A stretch of DNA of 64,000 bases from VRUE01 sp963816785 (GTDB lineage Bacteria; Actinomycetota; Thermoleophilia; Solirubrobacterales; 70-9): assembly GCA_963816785.1 (NCBI GenBank), contig CAWFLL010000004.1, positions 682,001 to 746,000 of the forward strand. Direction: 5' to 3'. Both the position numbers and the translations under genes were made by a program. The notes under the pieces were generated by a model. That model did not search any database. It was not told the DNA's origin and saw nothing but the letters and a program-made list of their open reading frames with translations. Positions 1 to 9,596 of the stretch are shown piece after piece (position 1 is the stretch's first letter; every line of letters begins with the position of its first letter).

Positions 1-699
1 GGTTGACGACGCCGAAGCTCGCGGCCAGGTCCTCGCTCGTGCCCTCGGCGACGATCTCGCCCTCGTTGATGAAGGCGATCCGGTCGCAGAGCTGCTCGGC
101 CTCCTCGATGTAGTGCGTCGTGAGCAGGATCGTCGTCCCCTCCTGGTTGATCCGCTGCACGTAGTGCCAGAGCTCGAGCCGCAGCTCGACGTCGACGCCG
201 GCGGTCGGCTCGTCGAGGATCAGCAGGCGCGGGCGGTGCATCATCGCCCTGGCGAGGATCAGCCGCCGTTTCATCCCGCCCGAGAGGGTCCGCGTCCGTT
301 CGTCCCGCTTCTCGGTCAGCGAGAAGGTCTCGAGCAGCTCCCTGGCCCGCGCGCGCCGCTCGCGCTTCGGCATCCCGAAGTAGCCGGCGTGGTAGTCGAG
401 CGTCTCCTCGACGGTCAGGAACCAGTCGAGGTTCAGCTCCTGGGGGGCCAGCCCGACCGACTGGCGCGACTCCTCGTAATCGTCGATCGCGTCGTGCCCG
501 AAGCGTTCGGATCGAGCCCGAGGTCGGCTGCGCGAGGCCGGTCGTGCAGTGGATCAGCGTCGACTTCCCGGCCCCGTTCGGCCCGAGCAGGCCGAAGAAC
601 TCGCCCGGCTCGATCTCGGAGCGAGACCGAGCGCAGCGCCTCGACCCCGGTCGGGTAGCGCTTGACGAGATTCTCGATCTGCAGGGCGGGATCGGTCAG
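1..699 (-). CDS. ABC transporter ATP-binding protein, 3' end cut off by window edge, two frameshifts
   Basis: Nucleotide-binding subunit of an ABC exporter of the drug/lipid type (DrrA-like); partner permease would lie left of the window. Walker A reads GPNGAGKST, followed by the signature LSGGMKRRL, Walker B LLILDEPTAGVD and the switch His in LLTTHYIEEAEQL. The reading frame breaks twice, once near 622 (extra C before the 'EIEPGEFF' stretch) and once near 500-540 between Walker A and the Q-loop; sequence on both sides is intact, so these look like consensus errors. No ATG, GTG or TTG is available in frame. The best start is CTG at 699, which overlaps the stop of the upstream mini-ORF as CTGA. 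Family assignment is secure, substrate unknown. Confidence 0.85.
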
Positions 700-769
700 A
701 GCAAATCCTCGCGCTTCGCTCGCGGCGCGAAGAGACAGATATGGCTCATTGGGCTCGCTCCGCGCTCAT
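696..769 (-). repeat. Mini-ORF repeat element, copy 1
   Basis: On the minus strand the first 17 nt and a 26-nt block (CTCTTCGCGCCGC then GAGCGAAGCGCGA) are identical to the element at 19979-20050, with a variable middle of about 20 nt. The 26-nt block holds a hairpin, CTTCGC and GCGAAG around a 7-nt loop. It carries two tiny ORFs linked by ATGA: MSAERAQ (769-746) and MSHICLFAPRAKREDLL (749-696). The second stop overlaps the presumed CTG start of the ABC ATPase gene. It lies between the SDR gene and the ABC gene. Whether the peptides are made is unknown. Confidence 0.7.
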
Positions 770-806
770 GACGCCCAAACCTAGAGGACCGGACCAGCCG
801 GGCCGC

Positions 807-1642
807 TCAGCGCCGTTCGGCCAACCCGACGAGGCGGTTGTTGAGCAGGCGCATCGTCAACTCGTAGGGCAGCGCGAACTTGCGCTGGAACCAGTAGCCG
901 ACCGCGATGTCGGCCGAGGTGAAGACCATGTAGCGGTTCTTCTCGATGCCCTCGAGGATCCTCTCGGCGACGCGCTCGGGCTGACCGCGTGGCGCTCGAA
1001 GCGCTCGATCAGCTTCTGACGCCGGGGTCGGCGCGGTCGACGCCGACGATCTCGACGGTGCCGACCAGCGGCGTCCTGACCGCGCCGGGGCAGACGAGGC
1101 TGACGCCGATGCCGTGCCGGCGCAGGTCGAAGCGCAGCACCTCGGAGACGCCGCGCAGGCCGAACTTGCTGGCGCTGTAGGCGGCGTGCCACGGGCAGGC
1201 CGAAGAGGCCGGCGGCCGAGGAGACGTTGACGATGTGCCCGCCCCGGCCGGCCTCGATCATCGGCGGCACGAAGCACTCGAGGACGCTGATCGGCCCCAT
1301 CAGGTTGACGTCGACCATCTTCTGCCAGTGGCTGTGCTCGAGGCGCTCGATCGCCCCCCAGGTCGAGACGCCGGCGATGTTCATCACGACGTCCATGCTG
1401 CCGTGGGCGGCGTGGACCTCCTCGGCGAGCGCGACGACCGCGTCGTGGTCGGCGACGTCGGCGGCGTTCGCGTGAGCTGACCCGGCCGCCGGCCCGCTCG
1501 ACCGCGGCCGCCGCATCGTCCGGTCCTGGATGTCGGTCAGGAAGAGCTCGGCGCCGCGCTCCGCCGCGGCCAGCGCCGTCGCGCGGCCGATGCCGCTGGC
1601 CGCGCCCGTGATCAGGCAGCGGCTGCCGCGCAGGTCCTTCAC
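807..1642 (-). CDS. Short-chain dehydrogenase/reductase (frameshifted)
   Basis: NAD(P)-dependent oxidoreductase of the classical SDR family. The N-terminal Rossmann motif TGAASGIG, the NIAG strand, and the catalytic Tyr-Lys pair (YSASK, restored only after correcting a frameshift near 1190) are all present, about 278 residues in total. Further single-base slips occur near 1490 and 1520, yet the conserved sequence simply resumes in another frame without stops, which suggests errors in the consensus. GTG at 1642 is chosen because it overlaps the TGA of the upstream gene as GTGA, implying translational coupling. C-terminal residues resemble the long SDRs often found near lipid or steroid catabolism genes; the substrate cannot be told. 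Confidence 0.85.
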
Positions 1643-2189
1643 CGGCCGGCCCGCTCCGGCGGGAAGTCGGGGACGACGCGGAGCGAGTTGAGCGTCATCG
1701 CGAGCATCTCGTAGTGGCCGACCAGCATGCACAGCTCGATCAGCTCGACCTCGTCCAGCTCCCCGCTCAGCCGCCCCCAGAGCTCGTCGCCGATCTCGCC
1801 GCTCGGCGTGCAGCTCGTCGGCGGCGCTGAGCAGCAGCGAGCGCCGCTCCGACCAGCCGGGCGCGGCGGCGCCCTCGCGCACGCGGGCGATCTCCTCGGC
1901 GCTCAGCCCGGCCCGCCTGCCGAGTCGCTCGTGGTGGCCCCACTCGTACTCGCAGCCGGTGTTGTGCGCGACGCGCAGGATCACCAGCTCGGTCTCCTCG
2001 CGCGGCAGCTTGCCGCCCGGCATCAACGCCGCCCGCGAACCACAGCCAGCGCCGGAAGAGGCGGCGGTGGCGGGCCAGCGTGGTGAAGATTCGGGGCGGT
2101 CGGCCCGCCGTCGCGACGCCCAGCAGCCTGGCGATCCCGGTGTTGACGAGGCCGATCTGGCGGCGCGTTCCGGGCGCGATCCGCGGCAT
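1639..2189 (-). CDS. Carboxymuconolactone decarboxylase family protein (frameshifted)
   Basis: AhpD/CMD-fold protein of about 183 residues. The segment ELVILRVAHNTGCEYEWGHH with a following LSAEEIARV helix is the conserved core; this version keeps one Cys and the E-x3-H pattern rather than the CxxC of peroxidase-linked AhpD. Frame changes near 2030 and 1815 split it into three pieces, all with recognisable family sequence. Start ATG at 2189 is preceded by GGAGGG at good spacing, which is preferred over the ATG at 2201. The gene overlaps the SDR start by GTGA, so the pair is one operon. Probably a redox or ring-cleavage accessory; no specific reaction is assigned. Confidence 0.8.
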
Positions 2190-2312
2190 CTGCCCTCCCA
2201 TCGCGAGGCACGCTACCGAACGCCCGGTGATCCGACCCCGTTGCCGGGTAGCCGTAGAGCGCACGTTCGCAGCCGCTCCCGCGGACCGCAGACCGAGATG
2301 ATTGGAGGCCCC

Positions 2313-2708
2313 ATGACCACCACCCCGTTCACCAAGGTGCAGCTCACCGAGGTCGAGGACCAGGCGCCGAAGTTCGGCTTCGCCGAGATCCAGCAAGCCC
2401 GTTTCGCGAACTCAGACCTCGAAACCGAGGGAACCGGGATCAGCCACCAGCGGCTCGCGGCCGGCAGGCGACAGGCCTTCGCTCACCGGCATCAGGAGGC
2501 CGAGGAGATCTACGTCGTGCTCGCCGGCGCGGGCCGCCTCAAACTCGACGATGAGATCATCGAGGTCGAGAGGCTCGACGCGATCCGGGTCGCCCCACAG
2601 GTGACGCGGGCCTTCGAGGCGGGTCCCGACGGGCTCGAGTACATCGCGGTCAGCGCATTGCACGACACGAGCGACGTCGAGATGATCCAGGACTGGTGGA
2701 AAGACTGA
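2313..2708 (+). CDS. Cupin-domain protein
   Basis: Small single-domain cupin, 131 residues. The metal-binding first cupin motif is visible as HRHQEAEEIYVVLAG (His-x-His-x(5)-Glu) and the second motif region follows at VAPQVTRAFEAG. The start ATG has GGAGG 5 nt upstream. It is divergent from the CMD/SDR pair and is followed 34 bp later by the exonuclease gene. Cupins of this size are enzymes or ligand sensors; which applies here cannot be read from sequence. A second, unrelated-in-sequence cupin with the same motif arrangement lies at 15952-16389. Confidence 0.85.
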   Translation: MTTTPFTKVQLTEVEDQAPKFGFAEIQQARFANSDLETEGTGISHQRLAAGRRQAFAHRHQEAEEIYVVLAGAGRLKLDDEIIEVERLDAIRVAPQVTRAFEAGPDGLEYIAVSALHDTSDVEMIQDWWKD

Positions 2709-2742
2709 GCGGAACCGCGGAGCCGGAGAGGAGCGCACGGCG

Positions 2743-3613
2743 ATGAGCCGACCGCTCCTCGCCGTCGACACGCCCTCGATGCTGTTCCGCGCCTTCTACG
2801 CGCTGCCGAAATCGATCGTCGGGCCGGATGGCAACCCGGTCAACGCGCTGCTCGGCGCCGCCAACCTGATCGTGCGCGAGGTGGAAGACCGCACGACCCG
2901 CGCGGGGTGGTCCTCTGCTTCGGCCCCGACGCCGCCTCCTACCGGACCGAGCTGTACCCCGCCTACCACGCCGATCGCGACGAGGTGCCCGACGAGCTGG
3001 CGCCGCAGTGGGCCGACTGCCGCGACTTCTTCGAAGCCTTCGGCTGGACCGTCGGCGACCAGCGGCTCGCTCGAGGCCGACGACCTGCTCGGCACCTACG
3101 CGCGCCGCGAGGCGGAGGCCGGGGGCGGGCGCTGCTGCTGACCGGCGACCGCGACATGTACCAGTGCGCGACGATGTGCGGGTGACGGTGCTCTACGTCC
3201 GCACCGGCGGCAAAGGCGCGGAAGAGGTGACACCGGATGGCGTCCGCGAGCGCTACGGAGTCGACCCCGGCCAGGTGCCCGACTTCATCGCCCTCCGCGG
3301 CGACCCCTCCGACGGGCTCCCCGGCGCCAAGGGCGTCGGCCCGAAGACCGCAGCCGAACTGCTGCGGCGCCACGGCTCGCTGGAGGCGATCCTCGACAAC
3401 GCGATCCGCGAGCCGCGCCCGAAACTGCGCGGCGCCCTCCTCGACTCGCGCGACGAACTCCTCGCCTTCAAGGACATCGCCACCCTCCGCGACGCCGGAG
3501 TCGAGCGCCCGCCCGATCGCCCGACCGACTGGCTGGGTGCCGCGAGCGCCGCTCGCGAGCGCGGCATGAACCGCCTCGCCGAGCGGCTGGAGAGCTTCGA
3601 GCAGGGCTCCTAG
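2743..3613 (+). CDS. 5'-3' exonuclease (PolA N-terminal/FEN type), frameshifted
   Basis: Structure-specific 5' nuclease of the flap/ExoIX type, about 290 residues, comparable with the stand-alone exonucleases of Actinobacteria. Visible are the N-terminal LLAVDTPSMLFRAFYALP, the acidic cluster SLEADDLLG, LTGDRDMYQ, and the helix-hairpin-helix GLPGAKGVGPKTAAELL that binds DNA. Three single-base slips (near 2905, 3060 and 3170) break the frame, but each piece picks up exactly where the last ends. The stop TAG (3611-3613) shares bases with the TAG of the convergent oxidoreductase gene through the palindrome CTAG. Likely role: primer or flap removal in DNA repair. Confidence 0.88.
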
Positions 3614-4773
3614 GCGGCCCTGAGAGCGGGGCGGCTCGGGCTGGCAGCCTCGACCGCGAGCGTGGCCGCCTCGACCCCGCTCCCCCAGGCGACCTCGGAG
3701 AGCAGGCCCCGCGCGGCCATCATGTCGCCGGCGACGAAGATGCCATCGCCGCGATCGACCGCCGGCCGGTCGCGCCAGGCGGTGCCCGGAAGGTCGAGGG
3801 CGCCGCTGCGGCCGTCCATCACCAGGCGTCGGCGCCACGTCTCCCGCTCACGCCACTCGGGCAGGGAGAGGTCGAGCAGGCGCTCGAGGCGGAGGCCCGC
3901 CTGCTCGGCGCTCTCGCCGGGCCGGATCGGCATCTGCGCCTGCACCAGCTCCTTGCCGGCCGGAGCGAGGGTGCGATCGGCGGCGCTGTAGCGCTCGAGC
4001 CAGCCGGCCTCGTCGAGGTCGGAGACGACGAACGGGTCGCCGCGCCGGTGGGAGATGCCGAGGTCGAGGCAGACCGTCCGCCCACTCAGCCACTCGAGCG
4101 AGTCGTCGCCGAGCAGCTCGCGCGCCTGGCTCAGCTCGGTGGCGACGATCACCGGCGGCTCCGGCAGCGAGGTGACGCAGTGGTCGGTCTCGATCCTGAC
4201 CCCGAGCTGGCGCGCCCGCCCCTCCAGGGCCTCGACCAGCGCATTCCATCCACCGATTACGTAGCGCGCCGGGGGCGGGGCATTGAGCAGGGCCCGGACC
4301 GTGCGGCCCCAGATGAACTCGGCCGAGAGCTCGCCCGGATCGTGGTGGAAGGTGTAGACCCCGGCCGCCGCGGAGAGGATCTGCGCGGTTCGATCGTCGG
4401 TGTGGTCCGCAGCCCAGCTGCGGAAGTCGCGGTCGGAGGGCGCCTCGCGGCCACGCAGCCGCAGGACCGCGGGAGCGGTCGCGAGCGGCGGAGTGCGGCG
4501 CAACGCGCCCTGCCAGCGAAACCTGATCGGCGCCAACGGGACCCCGCGGCTGGCCGGCATCAGGTCGCGATCGCGGAGCCAGCGGCAGAAGGGGCCGTCC
4601 TTGTAGATGACGTGCGGGCCGATGTTCGCCTTATAGGGGCCCTCGGTGCTGCGGGCCCGTCCGCCGAGCTCGGCGTGCGCCTCGAGCAGTCGGACCTCGG
4701 TCTCGGCCTCGGCGCAGGCGATCGCCGCCGTCAGCCCTGCGATTCCACCTCCGACAATCGTGATCCCGCCCAT
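3610..4773 (-). CDS. FAD-dependent oxidoreductase, amine-oxidase/phytoene-desaturase-like
   Basis: Flavoprotein of 387 residues. The N-terminus ITIVGGGIAGLTAAIA is the dinucleotide-binding fold, followed by an ELGGRAR motif typical of the NAD(P)-binding-like amine oxidase superfamily, and the C-terminus has the second FAD contact GIFVAGDMMAARG. The start ATG at 4773 is chosen over the upstream in-frame start because it has a perfect AAGGAGG at ideal distance. It is transcribed divergently from a MocR regulator across only 69 bp that hold an inverted repeat, so it may be that regulator's target. Substrate unknown. Confidence 0.85.
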   Translation of the reverse strand: MGGITIVGGGIAGLTAAIACAEAETEVRLLEAHAELGGRARSTEGPYKANIGPHVIYKDGPFCRWLRDRDLMPASRGVPLAPIRFRWQGALRRTPPLATAPAVLRLRGREAPSDRDFRSWAADHTDDRTAQILSAAAGVYTFHHDPGELSAEFIWGRTVRALLNAPPPARYVIGGWNALVEALEGRARQLGVRIETDHCVTSLPEPPVIVATELSQARELLGDDSLEWLSGRTVCLDLGISHRRGDPFVVSDLDEAGWLERYSAADRTLAPAGKELVQAQMPIRPGESAEQAGLRLERLLDLSLPEWRERETWRRRLVMDGRSGALDLPGTAWRDRPAVDRGDGIFVAGDMMAARGLLSEVAWGSGVEAATLAVEAASPSRPALRAA

Positions 4774-4817
4774 GACGACCTCCTTGGGAGTCCTTGGAGG
4801 GCACAAGTTAGGGACTC

Positions 4818-4841
4818 ACTGGTCCGATATACAGTTCCAGT
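4818..4841. promoter_or_regulatory. Candidate MocR operator, ACTGG-N14-CCAGT
   Basis: A 5-bp inverted repeat (ACTGG and CCAGT separated by 14 bp, centre GATATACAG) sits directly before the MocR start codon and in the shared promoter of the divergent oxidoreductase gene. MocR proteins commonly bind such spaced sites next to their own gene. The core is AT-rich and may double as a -10 region. Confidence 0.45.
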
Positions 4842-4842
4842 A

Positions 4843-6255
4843 ATGGCACGGTCGAGTGGGCCAGTTGGCGCCGGCCCGGAACTCCTTCTCCGGCTCGACC
4901 GCGACGAGCCCGTGGCGTTGCACGAGCAGGTCGAGCGCTCGATCCGCGACGACATCCGCGCCGGCCGCCTCGCCGCCGGCTCGCGGCTGCCGTCGAGCCG
5001 GGCGCTGGCGACAGAGCTCGGGGTCTCACGCGGGGTGATCACGGAGGCCTACGGCCAGTTGGCGGCCGAGGGTTACCTGCACACGAGGCAGGGGGCGCCG
5101 GTACGGGTCGCCAGCGCGGTCCGGGCCTCGGCCCCGCGCGCCCCGGCCCGCTCGCTGCTGCCCAGCTTCACCTACGACTTCCATCCGGGCCTTCCCGACC
5201 TCGCCGGGTTCCCGCGCGACCGCTGGCTGCGATCGCTGCGCGCCGCCTGGCGCCAGGCCCCGATCGGGGCGATCGGCTATGCCGACCCGCGCGGGGTGCC
5301 GGAGCTCCGCGAGGCGCTCGCCGAGTACCTGGGGCGCGTCCGCGGCGCGGCGACCGACCCGGAGCACACGCTGATCTGCACCGGGTTCACCCAGGGCCTG
5401 TCGCTGCTCTGCCGTTGGCTGGCGGCGCAGGAAGTGGAGCGGGTCGCCCTCGAGGACCCCGGCTGGCACCCGCACCGGCTGATCGTCGAACAGGCTGGCC
5501 TGGAGGTGGTGCCCATCCCGGTCGACCGCGAAGGCCTGCGTGTGGACCTGCTGCAGGCAAGCGGCGCCACGGCGGTGATCGTCACCCCCGCGCACCAGTT
5601 CCCGACCGGGTGCGTGATGAGCAGCGAGCGGCGCGCGGCGCTGATCGAGTGGGCCGAGACCGGCGACGGCCTGATCGTCGAGGACGATTTCGATGCCGAG
5701 TACCGCTACGACCGCGGCGGGGTCGGCGCCCTGCAGGGCCTCGCCCCAGAGCGGGTCGTCCTGATCGGCTCGGCGAGCAAGCGGCTCGCCCCGGCGATGC
5801 GCCTCGGCTGGATGCTGGTCCCCTCGTGGCTCGCCTGGACGCTGATCTCCGCGAAGACGATCGAGGACTCGGGCTCGGAGGCGGTCGGGCAGCTGGCGCT
5901 GCATGACTTCGTCGCCCGCGGCGAGCTCGACCGCCATCTGCGCCGGATGCGATTGCGCTACGAGAGCCGGCGGAACACGATGCTCGAGGCGCTGGCGCGC
6001 TGGGCTCCGGAGTGCCTTCCCGGGGACGGCGCCGCGGGGCTCTACGAGCTGGTCGAGCTACCCCCCGAGGTCGACGAGGCGGCGCTGATCGCGGCCGCCG
6101 CCGAGCGCGGCGTCGGCCTCGAGGGGGCCTCGCTGCACCGCTTCACCCCGAACGGGCCGCCGGCCCTGGTGCTCGGCTTCGGCAACCTCCCCGAGCCCGC
6201 GATCGAGCATGGCATCCGCCTGCTCGGCGAGGCGCTCCAACCGGGAGCCCGCTGA
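4843..6255 (+). CDS. MocR-family transcriptional regulator (GntR wHTH + aminotransferase domain)
   Basis: Chimeric regulator of 470 residues. Residues about 15-80 are a GntR winged helix (LHEQVERSIRDDIRAGRLAAG, SRLPSSRALATELGVSR); residues about 105-465 are a fold-type I aminotransferase domain with the PLP lysine in IGSASKRLAPAMRLGW and the conserved IVEDDFDAEYRYDR. MocR proteins use PLP or a PLP adduct as effector and control vitamin B6, GABA or amino-acid genes. Start ATG at 4843 follows the inverted-repeat operator almost directly, so the transcript may be leaderless. It probably regulates itself and the divergent FAD oxidoreductase. Confidence 0.9.
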   Translation: MARSSGPVGAGPELLLRLDRDEPVALHEQVERSIRDDIRAGRLAAGSRLPSSRALATELGVSRGVITEAYGQLAAEGYLHTRQGAPVRVASAVRASAPRAPARSLLPSFTYDFHPGLPDLAGFPRDRWLRSLRAAWRQAPIGAIGYADPRGVPELREALAEYLGRVRGAATDPEHTLICTGFTQGLSLLCRWLAAQEVERVALEDPGWHPHRLIVEQAGLEVVPIPVDREGLRVDLLQASGATAVIVTPAHQFPTGCVMSSERRAALIEWAETGDGLIVEDDFDAEYRYDRGGVGALQGLAPERVVLIGSASKRLAPAMRLGWMLVPSWLAWTLISAKTIEDSGSEAVGQLALHDFVARGELDRHLRRMRLRYESRRNTMLEALARWAPECLPGDGAAGLYELVELPPEVDEAALIAAAAERGVGLEGASLHRFTPNGPPALVLGFGNLPEPAIEHGIRLLGEALQPGAR

Positions 6256-6269
6256 GTATCCTCGCTGCG

Positions 6270-8159
6270 ATGAGGACACGGGCGATAGCCGCCCTGATGT
6301 TCGCGGCATGCACGGTCCCCGCCTCCGGCGCGCATGCCGCCGCCTGGCTGTCGCCGGTCGACCTCGCCTCGGGGAATCTGGCGGCCGAGCAGGCCGTGGT
6401 GACGCCGCGGGGCGAGACGATCGCCGCCTGGATCGTCTTTTCCTCAACCGGAAGCAAGATCCAGACCGCGGTCAGGCCCGCCGCGGGGAGCTTCGGCCCG
6501 CCCGCCGACCTGATCCCATTCGTGGAAGGCGTCGAGAACCTCGACCTGACCGCCGATCCCGCCGGCAACTCGATCCTCACCTGGCGAGGGGTGGTGGACG
6601 CCCTCAAAGACGACATCCGCCTCTACTACAGCTACCGGCCCGCCGGCGGAGTGTTCACCGCCCCGCAGGAGGTCACCGGCGCCGGGATACACGTCGCTCT
6701 GCCGACGACGGCGATGGACACCGGCGGCAACGCGCTGACCACGTTCGTCCGCAGCCCCGGCGGGGACGGCCACCTAACATATGTCTTCCGACCGGCGGGC
6801 GGGCAATACGCGGAACAGCAGGAGATCACCTCCTTCGCCGCGGCGTTCCCAAGAGTCGAGTTCACCTCTGACGGGACCGCGATCGCTGCCTGGACGACGA
6901 ATATTGGAGGAGCCGTGCAGGCGGCTCGGCGCCCAGCCGGCGGCGACTTCGGCGCAATCGAGCCGGTGTCCGCGAGCGGAGTGAACGTCGTCCAGGAGGC
7001 GGTGGCCGCGGGCGGCAGGGCGCTGCTGGCCTGGCAGCGGTACAACGGGATGGACAACATCGTCGAAACGGCCCTCGCCGAGCCGGGAGGCGAGTTCGGC
7101 GTGCCGGTCCCGCTCTCGACGCCGGGGTTCGAGTCGGCATTCCCGATCGCTGCCATCGACCCGACCGGGGTCGCGTTTACCGCCTGGCGAGACGGCGGCG
7201 CCGGCGATTTCATGCGGGCTGCCGCCGCCCCGCCCGGTGGGCCATTCGCCGCGGCCGCGACGCCCGCGAGCGCGGATCGGGTTTGCCGACGAGGCGCAAT
7301 TCGCCGCCGACGGCAGCATGATGATGGTGTGGGTGCAGGGGGACAACGATCCCAACCCGGCGCTGGCGGCACTGCGCAGCCCGGCGGGCGCCTTCGGCCC
7401 GGCGACGGCGTTCACCCCGCCCGGCGAGGACACGTCGGCGCTCGATCTGTCGGGCGACGGAAGGGGGAACTTCCTCGTCCTCCACTCCTACGATGAAGGC
7501 GCGTCGATAGGGACGCTCCGGGCGACCGGCTACGACGGGGTGGCGCCCGCCTTCCGCTCGCTGTCGGTGCCGCGGAAAGCGAAGACCGGCAAGGCGGCCT
7601 CGTTCTCGGCCGACGTCTTCGACGTCTGGGGCGCCGCGGTCGAGTGGAAATTCGGCGACGGGCGCTCGGCGAAGGGCGCGGCCGTCAAACACACCTTCAG
7701 GGACACCGGCGGCAAGCGCACGATCGTCGTCACCGCGACCGACCCGGCGGGGCAATCGAGCACCGAGCGCCGCACGATCAACGTCAAGGACGTGACCCCG
7801 GTCGTGATCAGCAGGGTGAGGTTCAAGCCACCCGCCTTCGCGACAAAAGGAGCGGCGGCGGCACATGGCGCGAGGGTGAGGAAGGGCTCGAACCTTCGCT
7901 TCAGGCTCTCCGAGCGCGCCCGGGTGAGGATCGCGTTCGAGGGCGCTCGCAGGATCCGCCACAGGACCCGCTACGTACGGTTGCGCTCGGCAAGGCGCTG
8001 AAACGGAAAGGGAAGAAGGGCGGCAACAGGGTGCGCTTCACCGGCAAGCCGGGCGCAAAGCTGGCAGCCGGGCAAATATCGCGCGGTCCTGGTCGCGACC
8101 GACACCGGCGGCCTCAAGTCGAAGACCAAGTACGCGCGGTTCAGGATCGTCGGCCGTGA
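6270..8159 (+). CDS. Exported protein with repeated W/RPAGG blades and a PKD domain (frameshifted)
   Basis: Secreted protein of about 630 residues. Residues 1-25 are a signal peptide (MRTRAIAALMFAACTVPASG, then AHA). The body repeats a unit with 'AW' followed by 'RPAGG-x-F', about every 50 residues, suggesting a beta-propeller-like fold. Then comes a PKD domain (VEWKFGDGRSAKG, the PKD WDFGDG-type signature) and a basic Lys/Arg-rich C-terminal domain common to exported proteins in this window. Frame slips near 7262, 7985, 8065 and at the very end; the stop at 8157-8159 assumes one missing base. Likely surface or envelope role, function not assignable. Confidence 0.7.
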
Positions 8160-8169
8160 GCGCACCGGG

Positions 8170-9596
8170 TCAGCGCCGCCGGCACCGAGGCGGCGAAGCA
8201 CCGAGCTGGGCGGCGTTGTACCCGCAGATCCCGTGCGCTCCGGCGCCCGGGCGGGGTCGCGGCAGAGCAGATGTAGAGGTCAGGGGCGCCGGCGGAGTAC
8301 GGGTCGAGCGCGAGCCGCGGCCTGATCAGCGCCTGCCGCGCGGTGGTGGCGCCGGTGATGATGTCGCCGCCGACGTAGTTGGGGTTGTAGGCCTCCAGGT
8401 CCTCCGCGGTGCGGACGTGGCGACCGACGATCCGCTCGCGCAGCCCCGGGGCGAAGCGTTCGAGCTGGTCGAGGACCGACTCGGTCACATCCCCGGGGTA
8501 GCCGTGCGGGACGTGTGCGTATGTCCAGACCGGATCGACGTCTCCGTTCGAGCGGGTCGGGTCGGCGAGGTACTGCTGCCCGACGAGGACGAACGGCCGC
8601 TCCGGCATCCGGCCGCGGTTGACCTCGCGCTCGGCGGCGACGAGCTCCTCAAAGGAGCCGATCGCGTGAACGGTCCCGGCCCGGCGCGCCCCCTCGTCGA
8701 CCCACGGGACCCCGCCCTCGACCGCGAGGTCGAGCTTGCACGCCCCGGGCCCATGCCGGTAGCGGCGCAGCGCCCGCGCCGCCCGCGCCGGCAGCCGGCC
8801 CTCCGCGATCTCCGCGACGGCGGCTGGGGCCAGGTCGAACACGACCGCGGAAACGGCCGGCAGCTCGTCCAGGCGCACGCACCGGTCGCCCGGTCTCGAT
8901 CTTGCCGCCGTTCTCACGCACGACCGCCGCCAGCGCATCGACGATCGCCTGCGACCCTCCGCGCGCGACCGGCCAGCCGTAGCGGTGGCAGGCGGAGATC
9001 AGGACCACGCCGACCGCCGAGCTGAACAGCCGGGTCTGCGGGCTGAAGGAGTGGGCGGCGACGCCTCCGAACAGCGCCCGCGCCTCGGGGCTGCGGAGCG
9101 ATCGCGCCAGCACGGTCGCAGGCATCGCCGCCCGGATCCCGAAGCGAGCCAGCCCAACCGGGTGGTGGGGCAGGTGCAGGGGCGGCCCCAGGATGTCTTC
9201 GCTGAGCGCGTCGAAGCCCTCCGACGACGGCCCGAAGGCTCGCTTCCAGGAGCGGCCGGCGGCACCGAGACCCGCCGCCGTCTCCTCGATCGATCGCAGC
9301 ATCAGCGCGGCGCTCCCGTCGTCGAACGGGTGGGCGAGGTCGACCTCCGGCCAGGCCCACTCGAGACCGTGCCGCTCGAGCCCGAGCGAGGCGAACGACG
9401 GCGGCTCGACCGCAAGCGGATGCGTCGCCGAGCAGTCGTCATGCATCACGCCCGGCAGCGTCAGTTCGCTGCTGCGGGCGCCGCCGCCGATCGTTTCGGC
9501 GGCCTCGATCACCGTCACCCGGACTCCGTGGGTCGCCAGGGTCGCGGCGCAGGCGAGGCCGTTGGGGCCGGCGCCGACGACGATCACCTCGCTCAT
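8170..9596 (-). CDS. Phytoene-dehydrogenase-like FAD/NAD(P) oxidoreductase (frameshifted)
   Basis: Large flavoprotein of about 475 residues. N-terminus SEVIVVGAGPNGLACAATLA is the FAD-binding Rossmann motif; the C-terminus carries LYICSAATPPGAGAHGICG, the family's FAD-contact block. Frame shifts near 8890 and 8255 split it; both joins keep the alignment. The start ATG at 9596 overlaps the stop of the DUF3556 gene as ATGA, so the two are co-translated. Related to CrtI and human PYROXD2 rather than to any one known enzyme, and distinct from the homologous gene at the right edge of the window. Substrate could be a lipid or isoprenoid. Confidence 0.83.

Noticed and set aside
1639..1642. Fusion of CMD and SDR into one protein
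   Set aside because: The single long frame arises from frameshifts; corrected sequence gives separate genes with a GTGA overlap.
3610..3613. Convergent stop codons sharing CTAG
   Set aside because: Noted but simple consequence of tight convergent packing; no special function implied.
4048..6255. 735-residue open frame
   Set aside because: Only the part from 4843 is real (MocR). Upstream it is the antisense of the FAD oxidoreductase gene.
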